Shown here in pieces: positions 33,979-41,908 of a stretch of 48,051 nt of DNA. Position 1 is the stretch's first letter. Every line of letters starts with the position of its first letter. Made by a program: the position numbers and the translations under genes. Source of the stretch: an uncultured Parabacteroides sp. (GTDB lineage: Bacteria > Bacteroidota > Bacteroidia > Bacteroidales > Tannerellaceae). The stretch covers positions 1-48,051 of the forward strand of contig USAD01000001.1 in NCBI GenBank assembly GCA_900552415.1, written 5' to 3'. Under the pieces are notes generated by a model. That model saw nothing but the letters and a program-made list of their open reading frames with translations, was not told the DNA's origin and made no database searches.

Positions 33979-36900
33979 ATGGGAGTAAGGATATATCAAT
34001 TATCAGGATTTGACCTTCTTTTCAAGGAAAGGCTTTTCAGGCAAGTCGGTTCGTTTCTGGAGACGTGTTGTCAACAGGAAACGGTCGAGGCTTGCCTGAT
34101 CGGGAATTACGTGATCGGGGAGATGACGGTTGACGCCTTGCTGATCACGGGCAGTCAGATGCGTATTTTGCAATTCAGGGAAGGAGAGGGACAAGTGATC
34201 GCCCGGACTGATGGCGCATGGACAATTGATGGGCGGATGGTTGGAGGAGGCGTTTGGCAGCGGAATCCCTATCGGCAGGCGGTTGTTGAGCGACGTAAGG
34301 TTATGGGGCGTTTTCCTTCCATTCCTGTAGAGGCGCTTGGCGTAACAATCCTTTTCGGTTGTTTGCGGGGATTGGATGATCGGTCGCTTCCTGAAAGCGC
34401 TCGTGGTTGGTTGACCGTGGCGGATCCGGATCACTTGGATTCGTTATGGACTGCCGATGAAAGGCATGTCCTGTTTTCATCCGATGACCTGGCTCGTTTC
34501 GTGGCGGGTTTGGAGTTGCCGGACACGGAACCGGCCAGTCGTCAAGAACGGGCCGAACCGGCTTCCACTTATTTTGAAGAATTGCGGTTCGCCATGAGCC
34601 TGGAGCCTGATTATGTCCGGGTTTATCGTCTCTTTGCCCAGACCTTCCGGAAATTCTTGAGTCAGCATACGGCCTTTTCATCCCTGAGATTCGGTGGAGC
34701 GTTCGCCCGGACAGATTATTTGTTAAAGGAATATGAGGCAGATCGGCTGACCCGGAAGATGGTGAACGATGTCCGTGTGCGAATTCGCAATTTCGGACGG
34801 GATGAGTCTTCGGTCAAGTTTTCGTCCTTGATTTGCCTTTACGATTTGGAGGCGCTTTGCCGTTTTGTCTCATTGGTCTATGGCGTGACGATTCCTGAGG
34901 ACCTGGGCGGGCGTTTCCGCTCGCGTGAGCCGGATGAGGATGTACGGATCGCCTCAACGAATGACCAGCCGTTAGGAGATCGGATACGGATCGTGGTAGA
35001 CAGTTGGGACGAGCACTTTCTTTATGGACAGGTTGATTGGGACGAAATGGATGAGACACGGGTCGCTTATACCGAGAATGCTTATTATCCTTACGACTGG
35101 AGTTATTTGGAACGTATGCTCTATCGTGGTGCTCAGTTAAATTTGGTTCGTCCACGGAGACGGGATGGAGTGATTTATCCGGAGCTGATCATCTTCGAGC
35201 CCGATTATCTGGTGGATATCTCGGCCGTGGCGGCCTGTTTCGAGAACTACGCGACCTCGCCCATGATCCATCTGTTGAACAAGATCAAGCCTTCCGCCAG
35301 TTCGGAGGCGATCCTGTTGGGAAATTTCGCCGGCCAGCTACTTGATGAGGCGATCCATTCGGATAAGGATGCGCCGACCTATTTGGAGAGCGCCACCCGT
35401 TTTTTCAGGCATAACACGTTAGGTATGTTGACCCAGGAGATCGGACGCCATTTTCATGAGGAGGCGCAGGCTCAGAAGAGGCATATTGGTGAGGCGATCG
35501 ACAGTCTTTCGGGACATGTGGGCGCTTTCGACCGGGATGAGGTGATTCTTGAGCCCTCGTTTTTCTCGGAGATGCTCGGTCTGCAAGGACGTATGGACCT
35601 GTTGCAACTCGATTTCCGTTTCCTGGTCGAACAGAAGTCGGGCAAGAGCGCTTATCCTTATCCCCGAAGTGAAGGCGAGGCGCCCAGACAACAGGAGAAG
35701 CATTACGTGCAGATGCTGTTGTATATGTTGCTCATCCGTTATAATTACCGGGCGATCTATGAGCGTAACGGGCAGAATCTTCAGGCCTATCTGCTTTACT
35801 CGAAATACAGGCCGAGCCTCTGCGGTCTCGGTTTTGCGCCCCGGTTGATTTTCGAGGCGATAAAGGTGCGTAACGGCATGGTCTGGAGTGATCTTCTTTA
35901 TGCCCAAGGTGGTTTTGAGATCCTGAATGATTTGTCGGCCGATCGCTTGAATACGAATCAGGTGTCAGGGACGCTTTGGGAGCAGTACCAAAAGCCACAG
36001 ATTGACGCCTTGTTGGCGCCTATTCATAAAGCCTCCGATTTGGAAAGGGCTTATTATTACCGGTTCCTGACCTTTATCGGTAAGGAACACCAATTGTCCA
36101 AGATCGGAAATTCCAGGAAGGAATGCTCGGGTTTCGCCTCCACTTGGCTCGACCTGCCGGAGGAGAAATCGCAAGCTGGGAATATGTTTGATGGATTGAC
36201 AATCGAGAGTCCGGATGAAGGGCATGTGGGCGCTGTCGAACATGTGGCGTTACGTTTCCAGACGGATCGTGATAAACACCGTGCCAATTTCCGGCGTGGC
36301 GATATTGTCTTCCTTTATCCTTATGCTGTGGGCACAAGCCCTGATCCTTGCTCAACAATGGTCTTTCGCGGACTGATCGAGGAGCTGACGGATGAGATGG
36401 TGATCCTTCATTTGAGGGCCAAACAATCGGATGCCCGGGTTTTCCGTCATTATGCCGGTTGTCTGTGGGCAGTCGAGCACGACTTCATGGAATCGTCTTA
36501 TCAGTCGCTTTATCGGGGAATGCATGCTTTCCTCTCGGCGCCTCGTGAGCGGAAGGAGCTGCTTCTGTTACAGAAAAAGCCGGTCGTTGATCGGGGAGTG
36601 ACATTGAATGGAGACTATGGTGCTTTTAATGCCTTGTCGCTTCGGGTGAAGCAGGCGAGGGAACTGTTCCTGATCGTTGGCCCGCCCGGAACAGGCAAGA
36701 CATCATATGGGTTGATGAATACTCTGCTTGAGGAGTTGACGGAACCCGACGCGTCGGTCTTGCTTCTGGCCTATACGAATCGGGCCGTGGATGAGATCTG
36801 TAGTAAGCTGGTGGGGCAAGGGCTTGATTTTATACGTATCGGTAGTCGCTTCTCGGCGGACAAGGCTTATCATCCTTATTTGTTGGAAGAGAAGGTGGCC

Positions 36901-37974
36901 GATTGCCCGAACCGGACCGCTTTGCTCCATTTGGTCGCGACGGCACGGATAATCGTCGGGACAACGACGACCTTGAGCGCTAACCTGTCGCTCTTTGGTT
37001 TGCGAACCTTCTCGCTGGCTGTTATCGACGAGGCGTCGCAGATTCTTGAGCCGCATCTTATGGGTCTTCTGAGCGCGTCAAGGAATGGATGCCCGGCGAT
37101 CTGCAAGATCGTGATGATTGGCGACCATAAGCAACTGCCTGCCGTTGTCCAGCAGACCGTGTCGGAATCGGCCGTGGTCGATCCCATTCTTCATGCGATC
37201 CGGTTGACCAACTGCCGGTTGTCGTTGTTCGAGCGATTACTTAGTCAATATGGCGAGGATCCGGAGGTGACTTATATGTTGACCCGCCAGGGAAGAATGC
37301 ACCCTGATATCGCCCTTTTCCCAAACCAGGCCTTTTATGGTGGCCGGTTGGAGGCTGTCCCTTGTCCGCATCAGTCGCTTAGCCTGCCGTCTGAAGGTAA
37401 AGGAGAGCATGGCATCGATGACCTGCTCTTGACCCGACGGGTGGTTTTTGTGACTGTGTCGCCTTTGAATCCGGAGGCGATCGTTTCCGACAAGGTCAAC
37501 CAACCGGAGGCGGAGGTGATCGCGGCTACGGTCTATCGGATTTACCTCTTGGAGGGCGAGCGTTTTGATGTGGATGAGACAGTAGGTGTTATCGTGCCTT
37601 ACCGAAATCAGATCGCGACGGTGCGGGCTGCGATTGCCCGTTATGGAATTCCCGCTTTGCGCGACATCACGATCGATACGGTGGAGCGTTATCAGGGAAG
37701 CCAGCGGGATTATATCCTCTATGGCTTTACCGTACAGAAGTATTATCAGTTGGATTTCCTGACCGACAATACCTTCGAGGAAGCGGGTGTTCTTATCGAC
37801 CGGAAACTTAATGTGGCCATGACTCGTGCCCGTGAGCATCTGCTTTTGATTGGTAATCCCGGCCTGTTGGGGCATAATATTATTTTCCGCCAGTTGATCG
37901 AGTTTGTTCGTGAGCGGGGTGGTTTTCTGGATATCCCGGTCGATCAGTATATTTCCGGTAATTTTCGCTTATGA
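33979..37974 (+). CDS. Large NERD-like / Cas4-Dna2-type nuclease / Dna2-NAM7 helicase fusion
   Basis: A 1331-residue protein. The N-terminal part (about 20-115) resembles a NERD nuclease domain, but the expected catalytic E-x-K reads QFR (LLITGSQMRILQFRE). A second nuclease domain (about 415-630) has GNFAGQLLDEAI, metal Asp in GRMDLL near 540, E-x-K in VEQKSG near 551-553, and QMLLYMLL, a PD-(D/E)XK core of Cas4/Dna2 type; no CxxC iron-sulfur pattern is evident. The helicase has Walker A GPPGTGKTS near 901-909, DEASQ near 1017, GDHKQLPA, VPYRNQ, VERYQGSQRD and NVAMTRARE near 1278. Likely a DNA end-processing or defence enzyme; this is inferred. It lies 6 bp after the GH5 gene, perhaps by chance. 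Confidence 0.85.
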   Translation: MGVRIYQLSGFDLLFKERLFRQVGSFLETCCQQETVEACLIGNYVIGEMTVDALLITGSQMRILQFREGEGQVIARTDGAWTIDGRMVGGGVWQRNPYRQAVVERRKVMGRFPSIPVEALGVTILFGCLRGLDDRSLPESARGWLTVADPDHLDSLWTADERHVLFSSDDLARFVAGLELPDTEPASRQERAEPASTYFEELRFAMSLEPDYVRVYRLFAQTFRKFLSQHTAFSSLRFGGAFARTDYLLKEYEADRLTRKMVNDVRVRIRNFGRDESSVKFSSLICLYDLEALCRFVSLVYGVTIPEDLGGRFRSREPDEDVRIASTNDQPLGDRIRIVVDSWDEHFLYGQVDWDEMDETRVAYTENAYYPYDWSYLERMLYRGAQLNLVRPRRRDGVIYPELIIFEPDYLVDISAVAACFENYATSPMIHLLNKIKPSASSEAILLGNFAGQLLDEAIHSDKDAPTYLESATRFFRHNTLGMLTQEIGRHFHEEAQAQKRHIGEAIDSLSGHVGAFDRDEVILEPSFFSEMLGLQGRMDLLQLDFRFLVEQKSGKSAYPYPRSEGEAPRQQEKHYVQMLLYMLLIRYNYRAIYERNGQNLQAYLLYSKYRPSLCGLGFAPRLIFEAIKVRNGMVWSDLLYAQGGFEILNDLSADRLNTNQVSGTLWEQYQKPQIDALLAPIHKASDLERAYYYRFLTFIGKEHQLSKIGNSRKECSGFASTWLDLPEEKSQAGNMFDGLTIESPDEGHVGAVEHVALRFQTDRDKHRANFRRGDIVFLYPYAVGTSPDPCSTMVFRGLIEELTDEMVILHLRAKQSDARVFRHYAGCLWAVEHDFMESSYQSLYRGMHAFLSAPRERKELLLLQKKPVVDRGVTLNGDYGAFNALSLRVKQARELFLIVGPPGTGKTSYGLMNTLLEELTEPDASVLLLAYTNRAVDEICSKLVGQGLDFIRIGSRFSADKAYHPYLLEEKVADCPNRTALLHLVATARIIVGTTTTLSANLSLFGLRTFSLAVIDEASQILEPHLMGLLSASRNGCPAICKIVMIGDHKQLPAVVQQTVSESAVVDPILHAIRLTNCRLSLFERLLSQYGEDPEVTYMLTRQGRMHPDIALFPNQAFYGGRLEAVPCPHQSLSLPSEGKGEHGIDDLLLTRRVVFVTVSPLNPEAIVSDKVNQPEAEVIAATVYRIYLLEGERFDVDETVGVIVPYRNQIATVRAAIARYGIPALRDITIDTVERYQGSQRDYILYGFTVQKYYQLDFLTDNTFEEAGVLIDRKLNVAMTRAREHLLLIGNPGLLGHNIIFRQLIEFVRERGGFLDIPVDQYISGNFRL

Positions 37975-37992
37975 TGATTGGAATAGGTTCAT

Positions 37993-38016
37993 AGTGACCC
38001 TTTATGAAGGGTCACT
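37993..38016. terminator. Hairpin between convergent genes
   Basis: AGTGACCCT (37993-38001) pairs perfectly with AGGGTCACT (38008-38016), 6-nt loop. It overlaps the stop codon of the small minus-strand gene. There is no T-tract, so it may stop RNA or protect the 3' end. Confidence 0.6.
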
Positions 38017-38224
38017 GTGATTCCTTATGACGTATCTTATGATAGAGACGATCTACCAAAAGGATCAAGAGTGTCACAATAAGAGAGAAAACAACGTTAA
38101 TCAGCAAGTTGCCATCTTTCAGTTCCTCGTAGGGCAGGAGCCTTCTTACGAGGCTGTTGCCGAAAAGGATCACAAAGAAGACGATCGTATATCGGGTCCA
38201 AAGTTTCTTTCTTTGACTTTTCAT
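38012..38224 (-). CDS. Small two-helix membrane protein, unknown
   Basis: A 70-residue protein: a basic N-terminus (MKSQRKKLWTRY), a hydrophobic helix at about 12-28, a short acidic loop, a second helix at about 40-58, and a basic tail. Both ends are predicted to be cytoplasmic (positive-inside rule). It is encoded 36 bp after the upp stop on the same strand, so it may be co-transcribed. It is weakly supported beyond its clean hydrophobic pattern and context. Confidence 0.55.
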   Translation of the reverse strand: MKSQRKKLWTRYTIVFFVILFGNSLVRRLLPYEELKDGNLLINVVFSLIVTLLILLVDRLYHKIRHKESQ

Positions 38225-38259
38225 GGCTAGCCTTTTTTTGATAGTAGATAATCGAGCTG

Positions 38260-38913
38260 TTAATCTTTCGTGCCAAAGGCCAGGTCGCCGGCGTCGCCCA
38301 ATCCGGGCACGATGTATGAGTGCTCGTCAAGACCCTCGTCGATGGCCGCTACCCAGATGGTTGTTTTCTCGTCCGGCATCTTTTCCTGAAGATAGTGGAT
38401 GGCCTGTTGGCTGGCGATGATGGAAGCGACATGCACATGCTTCGGCTCGCCTTTGGTCAGCAGGGCCTTGTAGGCCAGTTCCATTGAGCTGCCGGTGGCG
38501 AGCATCGGGTCGGAAATAATCAGTGTCTTCCCGTCGAGCAGGGGCGAGGCGATGTATTCGATATGGATATCGAAGTTCAGGCGGTCCTTGTATTTACGGT
38601 AGGCGGAAACGAAAGCGTTCTCGGCATTGTCCAGGTAACGCAGGAAGCCCTGGTGGAAAGGCAGTCCGGCACGCAGGATAGTGCTGATCACCAACGGATC
38701 GTCAGGCGTATTGACCAAGGCTGTTCCCAGTGGGGTTTGAATGCTTTTGGGTGAATACCGGAATTGCTTACTGATCTCATAGGCCATGATCTCGCCGATC
38801 CGTTCGATATTCCGCCGGAAACGGAGGCTGTCTTTCTGTACCTGTACGTCGCGGAGCTCTTGCACGAACTTGTTGAGGATCGTGTTTGTCTCGCTAAGAT
38901 TGATTATTTCCAT
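38260..38913 (-). CDS. upp: Uracil phosphoribosyltransferase
   Basis: A 217-residue enzyme of pyrimidine salvage, making UMP from uracil and PRPP. Matches the family: ILRAGLPFHQGF near residue 84-95, the PRPP loop DPMLATGSSMELA near 134-146, and the C-terminal uracil-binding segment IVPGLGDAGDLAFGT. It begins MEIINLSETN, typical of Bacteroidetes versions. Divergent from murB. Confidence 0.96.
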   Translation of the reverse strand: MEIINLSETNTILNKFVQELRDVQVQKDSLRFRRNIERIGEIMAYEISKQFRYSPKSIQTPLGTALVNTPDDPLVISTILRAGLPFHQGFLRYLDNAENAFVSAYRKYKDRLNFDIHIEYIASPLLDGKTLIISDPMLATGSSMELAYKALLTKGEPKHVHVASIIASQQAIHYLQEKMPDEKTTIWVAAIDEGLDEHSYIVPGLGDAGDLAFGTKD

Positions 38914-38978
38914 GTGATGTAAATTGTTTTGTTCTACGCTCGTGCCGGTGGACGGTTGTTGCCCTTAACCGGTAGACG

Positions 38979-38986
38979 CGAAGTTA
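38979..38986 (-). promoter_or_regulatory. Possible -7 element for upp
   Basis: The minus strand reads TAACTTCG, one base from TAnnTTTG, 66 bp before the upp start. No -33 element is seen. Confidence 0.3.
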
Positions 38987-39032
38987 GGGAAAAAACAGGA
39001 ACGGGTGAAAGGGGAGTGATGGATTTTATGAC

Positions 39033-39040
39033 TACATTCG
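39033..39040 (+). promoter_or_regulatory. Possible -7 element for murB
   Basis: TACATTCG, one base from the TAnnTTTG consensus, 28 bp before the murB ATG. No clear TTTG lies at 19-21 bp upstream. Confidence 0.35.
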
Positions 39041-39067
39041 CGTTGCTATTTATATAGAAGAAAACGT

Positions 39068-40078
39068 ATGAGAATTGAGCAGAATTTTTCACTGGAAGCG
39101 TATAATTCATTTCATTTGCCGGTCAAGACCCGGTGGTTCATGGAATACGAGACTGAGGAGGAGCTTGGGCGGATCTTGAGGGATGAGTATTTCCAGGAAT
39201 GTCTCTCGACCCATATCGGGAGTGGAAGCAATTTGTTATTCATTAATGATTATAATGGCATCATCGTTCATTCCTTGATTAAGGGAATGGAGAAGGTTGG
39301 CGAGACGGACAGCCAAGTCCTGCTCCGTGTCGGTGCCGCTGAGTTGTGGGACGATGTGGTCGCCTATGCCGTTCGTCAAGGTTGGGCCGGCATTGAGAAT
39401 CTCTCCGGCATCCCTGGTGAGATGGGTGCGGCTGCCGTACAGAACATCGGTGCCTATGGTGCGGAAATCCAGGAGGTGATCGAGTCTGTAGAGACCTACA
39501 ATCAGCTGACGTTCGAGAAGCGTATCTTCTCAAGGGAAGATTGCCAATACGGTTATCGCGACAGTTATTTCAAGAATGAGCATAACGATCCGCATATCGT
39601 CACGCATGTGGTCTTGCGCCTTGAGAAATCGCCTCGCCCACGGTTGGACTATGGCGATTTGCGTGCCCGTCTGGAAGGGAAGGAGCCGACACTTGAGGCA
39701 ATCCGTGATGCGGTCTTGGCGACTCGGGCGGCGAAATTGCCGGATCCGGCCCAGCTAGGCAACGCGGGTAGTTTCTTCAAGAATCCGGTAGTTGATCAGG
39801 CGACATATGAGCGTCTTTTGGCCGATAATCCTTCGATGCCCTCTTATCCGATGCCCGATGGTGGCGTCAAGATCCCGGCGGGCTGGTTGATCGAGGCTAG
39901 CGGATTCAAGGGACAGCGCCATGGCAATGTGGGAATCTATGAGAAACAAGCGCTTGTATTGGTCAATTTGGGTGGTGCCCAAGGCTATGAGATTGCCTTG
40001 CTGGCGGAGAGCATCCGTACGGCGGTGAAAGAGCGTTTTGGATTGGAATTGATGCCGGAGGTGAAATACGTCGGATGA
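39068..40078 (+). CDS. murB: UDP-N-acetylenolpyruvoylglucosamine reductase
   Basis: A 336-residue FAD enzyme making UDP-N-acetylmuramic acid for peptidoglycan. FAD-binding domain about 15-200: HIGSGSNLLF near 57, GIENLSGIPGEMGAAAVQNIGAYGAE near 115-140 and the YGYRDSYFK active-site Tyr/Arg region. C-terminal domain: the NAGSFFKNPVV segment with active-site Ser near 239 and IPAGWLIEASGFKG. It is the long E. coli-like type I form. Its stop overlaps the next gene's start codon. Confidence 0.97.
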   Translation: MRIEQNFSLEAYNSFHLPVKTRWFMEYETEEELGRILRDEYFQECLSTHIGSGSNLLFINDYNGIIVHSLIKGMEKVGETDSQVLLRVGAAELWDDVVAYAVRQGWAGIENLSGIPGEMGAAAVQNIGAYGAEIQEVIESVETYNQLTFEKRIFSREDCQYGYRDSYFKNEHNDPHIVTHVVLRLEKSPRPRLDYGDLRARLEGKEPTLEAIRDAVLATRAAKLPDPAQLGNAGSFFKNPVVDQATYERLLADNPSMPSYPMPDGGVKIPAGWLIEASGFKGQRHGNVGIYEKQALVLVNLGGAQGYEIALLAESIRTAVKERFGLELMPEVKYVG

Positions 40079-40833
40079 TGCGGTTAACCTTTTTAGGCAC
40101 GGGAACTTCGACGGGCAATCCAGAGATCGGTTGTCAATGTGAGGTTTGCCGGAGCAAGGATCCTCGTGATTGGCGTTTGCGGACCTCCGCTTTGGTAGAG
40201 GTCGACGGGAAAAGCCTGTTGATTGATTGCGGCCCCGATTTTCGCTGGCAGATGATCCGGAACGGGATCAGCCATTTGGACGCGATCCTGTTGACGCACG
40301 AGCATTACGACCATGTCGGTGGCTTGGACGACGTGAGACCCATGTGCCGGGAGCATGGTATGGAGATCTATGCCGAGCGCAATGTGATTGAGGCGATCCG
40401 TACACGCTTGCCCTATGTTTTCAGGGAGCATCGCTATCCGGGCGTCCCTAATCTCCTTATGCGTGAGATCAATCTGTCGCCTTTCGAGGTGGCGGGCGTA
40501 CGGGTGATTCCGATCCGGGTGATGCACGCTAAATTGCCGATACTGGGTTTCCGTATTGGCGACCTGGCTTATATGACAGATATCAAAAGCTTGCCGGAGA
40601 CGGAATTCCCGAAGTTGGAAGGTGTCCGGGTGTTGGTGCTTGATGCCTTGCGTGAGCTGCCTCATCTCTCGCACGAGAGCTTGGGCGAGGCATTGGCTCT
40701 TGCCGAGCGGATCGCTCCTGAGGAGACCTATTTTGTGCACATGAGTCACCGGATCGGTCTTCATGCCGAGATTGAGCATCGATTGCCACCCCATACGCAT
40801 TATGCCTATGATGGGTTGAGGCTAGAGTTTTAA
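40075..40833 (+). CDS. PhnP-like metallo-beta-lactamase-fold phosphodiesterase
   Basis: A 252-residue cytoplasmic MBL hydrolase near PhnP (cyclic phosphodiesterase). The N-terminal LGTGTSTGNPEIGCQCEVC carries the Cys-rich insert of the PhnP group. The metal motif THEHYDHVGG comes near 78-87; the Asp in MTDIK near 167 and the terminal MSHRIG supply the remaining ligands. The real start may be the next ATG (40078, MRLTFLG), giving a TGATG-type overlap with murB, so translation is coupled. Its substrate is unknown; in this context a nucleotide or cyclic phosphate is more likely than phosphonate, as no phn genes are near. Confidence 0.9.
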   Translation: MMRLTFLGTGTSTGNPEIGCQCEVCRSKDPRDWRLRTSALVEVDGKSLLIDCGPDFRWQMIRNGISHLDAILLTHEHYDHVGGLDDVRPMCREHGMEIYAERNVIEAIRTRLPYVFREHRYPGVPNLLMREINLSPFEVAGVRVIPIRVMHAKLPILGFRIGDLAYMTDIKSLPETEFPKLEGVRVLVLDALRELPHLSHESLGEALALAERIAPEETYFVHMSHRIGLHAEIEHRLPPHTHYAYDGLRLEF

Positions 40834-40864
40834 GGTGGTTATTTAATGGTAATACGATAACGAG

Positions 40865-41887
40865 ATGGTTCAGAAGAAAACACGAGCACGCTCGACGAAA
40901 GCGAAAGGCGGAAAGAAACGTGGCGCGAAAGGCGGTGGCCGGTTGTCGGGTTTGATGACCTTCACACGGCGAATCTTTCTGGTCTTCTTTGCCGCTGTCT
41001 TATGCCTGGTCGGGATCCTTTTCGTATACGACTATTTTGATTCCGCTAAGGTTTCTAATTTCTCCGAGGCCAAGAAGGCAGTCGAGAAAAAGGTGGAGGC
41101 GGTTAAATCGGTCAAGCCTGAGCGTGAGCGTCAGGAGGCGACCGCTTCAACCAAGAAGGCGGACTCCGGAAAGAGGGAGAAGATCGATATCCCTGACCGG
41201 TTGGAGATTCCTCGCCTGCGCCGTGAGGCAAAAGAGCAGGTCATTCGTCATGAGGGTTATACGCTCTCTTACAATTCCGACTACCGGATCTCCAATTGGG
41301 TGGCTTATGAATTGACGGCCAAGGAGGCGACAAGCCAACGGGCCGAGCGCTCGAATAAGTTTGTGGTCGATCCCGACGTGAAAGGGGCGACGGCCTATAA
41401 TGAGGATTATACCCGGACTGGTTATGATCGTGGCCACATGGCGCCCGCTGGTGACATGAAATGGTCGCTCAAGGCGATGCGTGAGTCTTTCTATTTGAGT
41501 AATATTTGTCCACAGAAACCTGGTCTGAACCGAGGTGTCTGGAAAGACCTGGAGGAACAGGTCCGTTTGTGGGCTAAGGAGAATGGTCGTGTCTGGATCG
41601 CCTGTGGTCCGGTGATCTCCTCGGATATGCGCCGCTTGGGGAAAAACCGGGTGGGCATTCCCAAGTCGTTCTATAAGGTGCTCTGCATGGAGGTGAACGG
41701 CAAGATGGAAGGTATCGGCTTTCTTTTCGAGAACCGGGATTATGAGAATGGCGTATCGCCCCGGAAAATGGCGGTGACGATCGACAGTGTCGAGAACTTG
41801 ACAGGGATTGACTTCTTCCCGGCTTTGCCCGATGCGGTTGAGGGCGAGATGGAGGCGACGATCAATTGGTCTCGCTGGTCATTCTGA
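40865..41887 (+). CDS. Membrane-anchored DNA/RNA non-specific endonuclease
   Basis: A 340-residue protein with a very basic N-terminus (about 1-33, Lys/Arg/Gly-rich), one TM helix (about 36-55), a charged Lys/Glu linker (about 60-115) and a NUC (Serratia-type) nuclease domain (about 125-335). Catalytic motif: YDRGHMAPAGDMKWS with general-base His near 193; the metal Asn is in SNICPQKPGLNRGVWKDLE. By the positive-inside rule the nuclease lies outside the cytoplasmic membrane, where it could degrade nucleic acid for nutrition. It starts 31 bp after the PhnP-like gene. Confidence 0.92.
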   Translation: MVQKKTRARSTKAKGGKKRGAKGGGRLSGLMTFTRRIFLVFFAAVLCLVGILFVYDYFDSAKVSNFSEAKKAVEKKVEAVKSVKPERERQEATASTKKADSGKREKIDIPDRLEIPRLRREAKEQVIRHEGYTLSYNSDYRISNWVAYELTAKEATSQRAERSNKFVVDPDVKGATAYNEDYTRTGYDRGHMAPAGDMKWSLKAMRESFYLSNICPQKPGLNRGVWKDLEEQVRLWAKENGRVWIACGPVISSDMRRLGKNRVGIPKSFYKVLCMEVNGKMEGIGFLFENRDYENGVSPRKMAVTIDSVENLTGIDFFPALPDAVEGEMEATINWSRWSF

Positions 41888-41908
41888 AAGGTCCGTATAA
41901 TATAATTA

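Noticed and set aside
33979..37974. Type I or III restriction or CRISPR-Cas effector
   Set aside because: The Cas4-like core is fused to an SF1 Dna2/NAM7 helicase; no methylase, specificity subunit or cas1/cas2 is nearby.
40093..40800. 235-codon minus-strand frame opposite the PhnP-like gene
   Set aside because: Shadow; the plus frame carries all MBL metal motifs.
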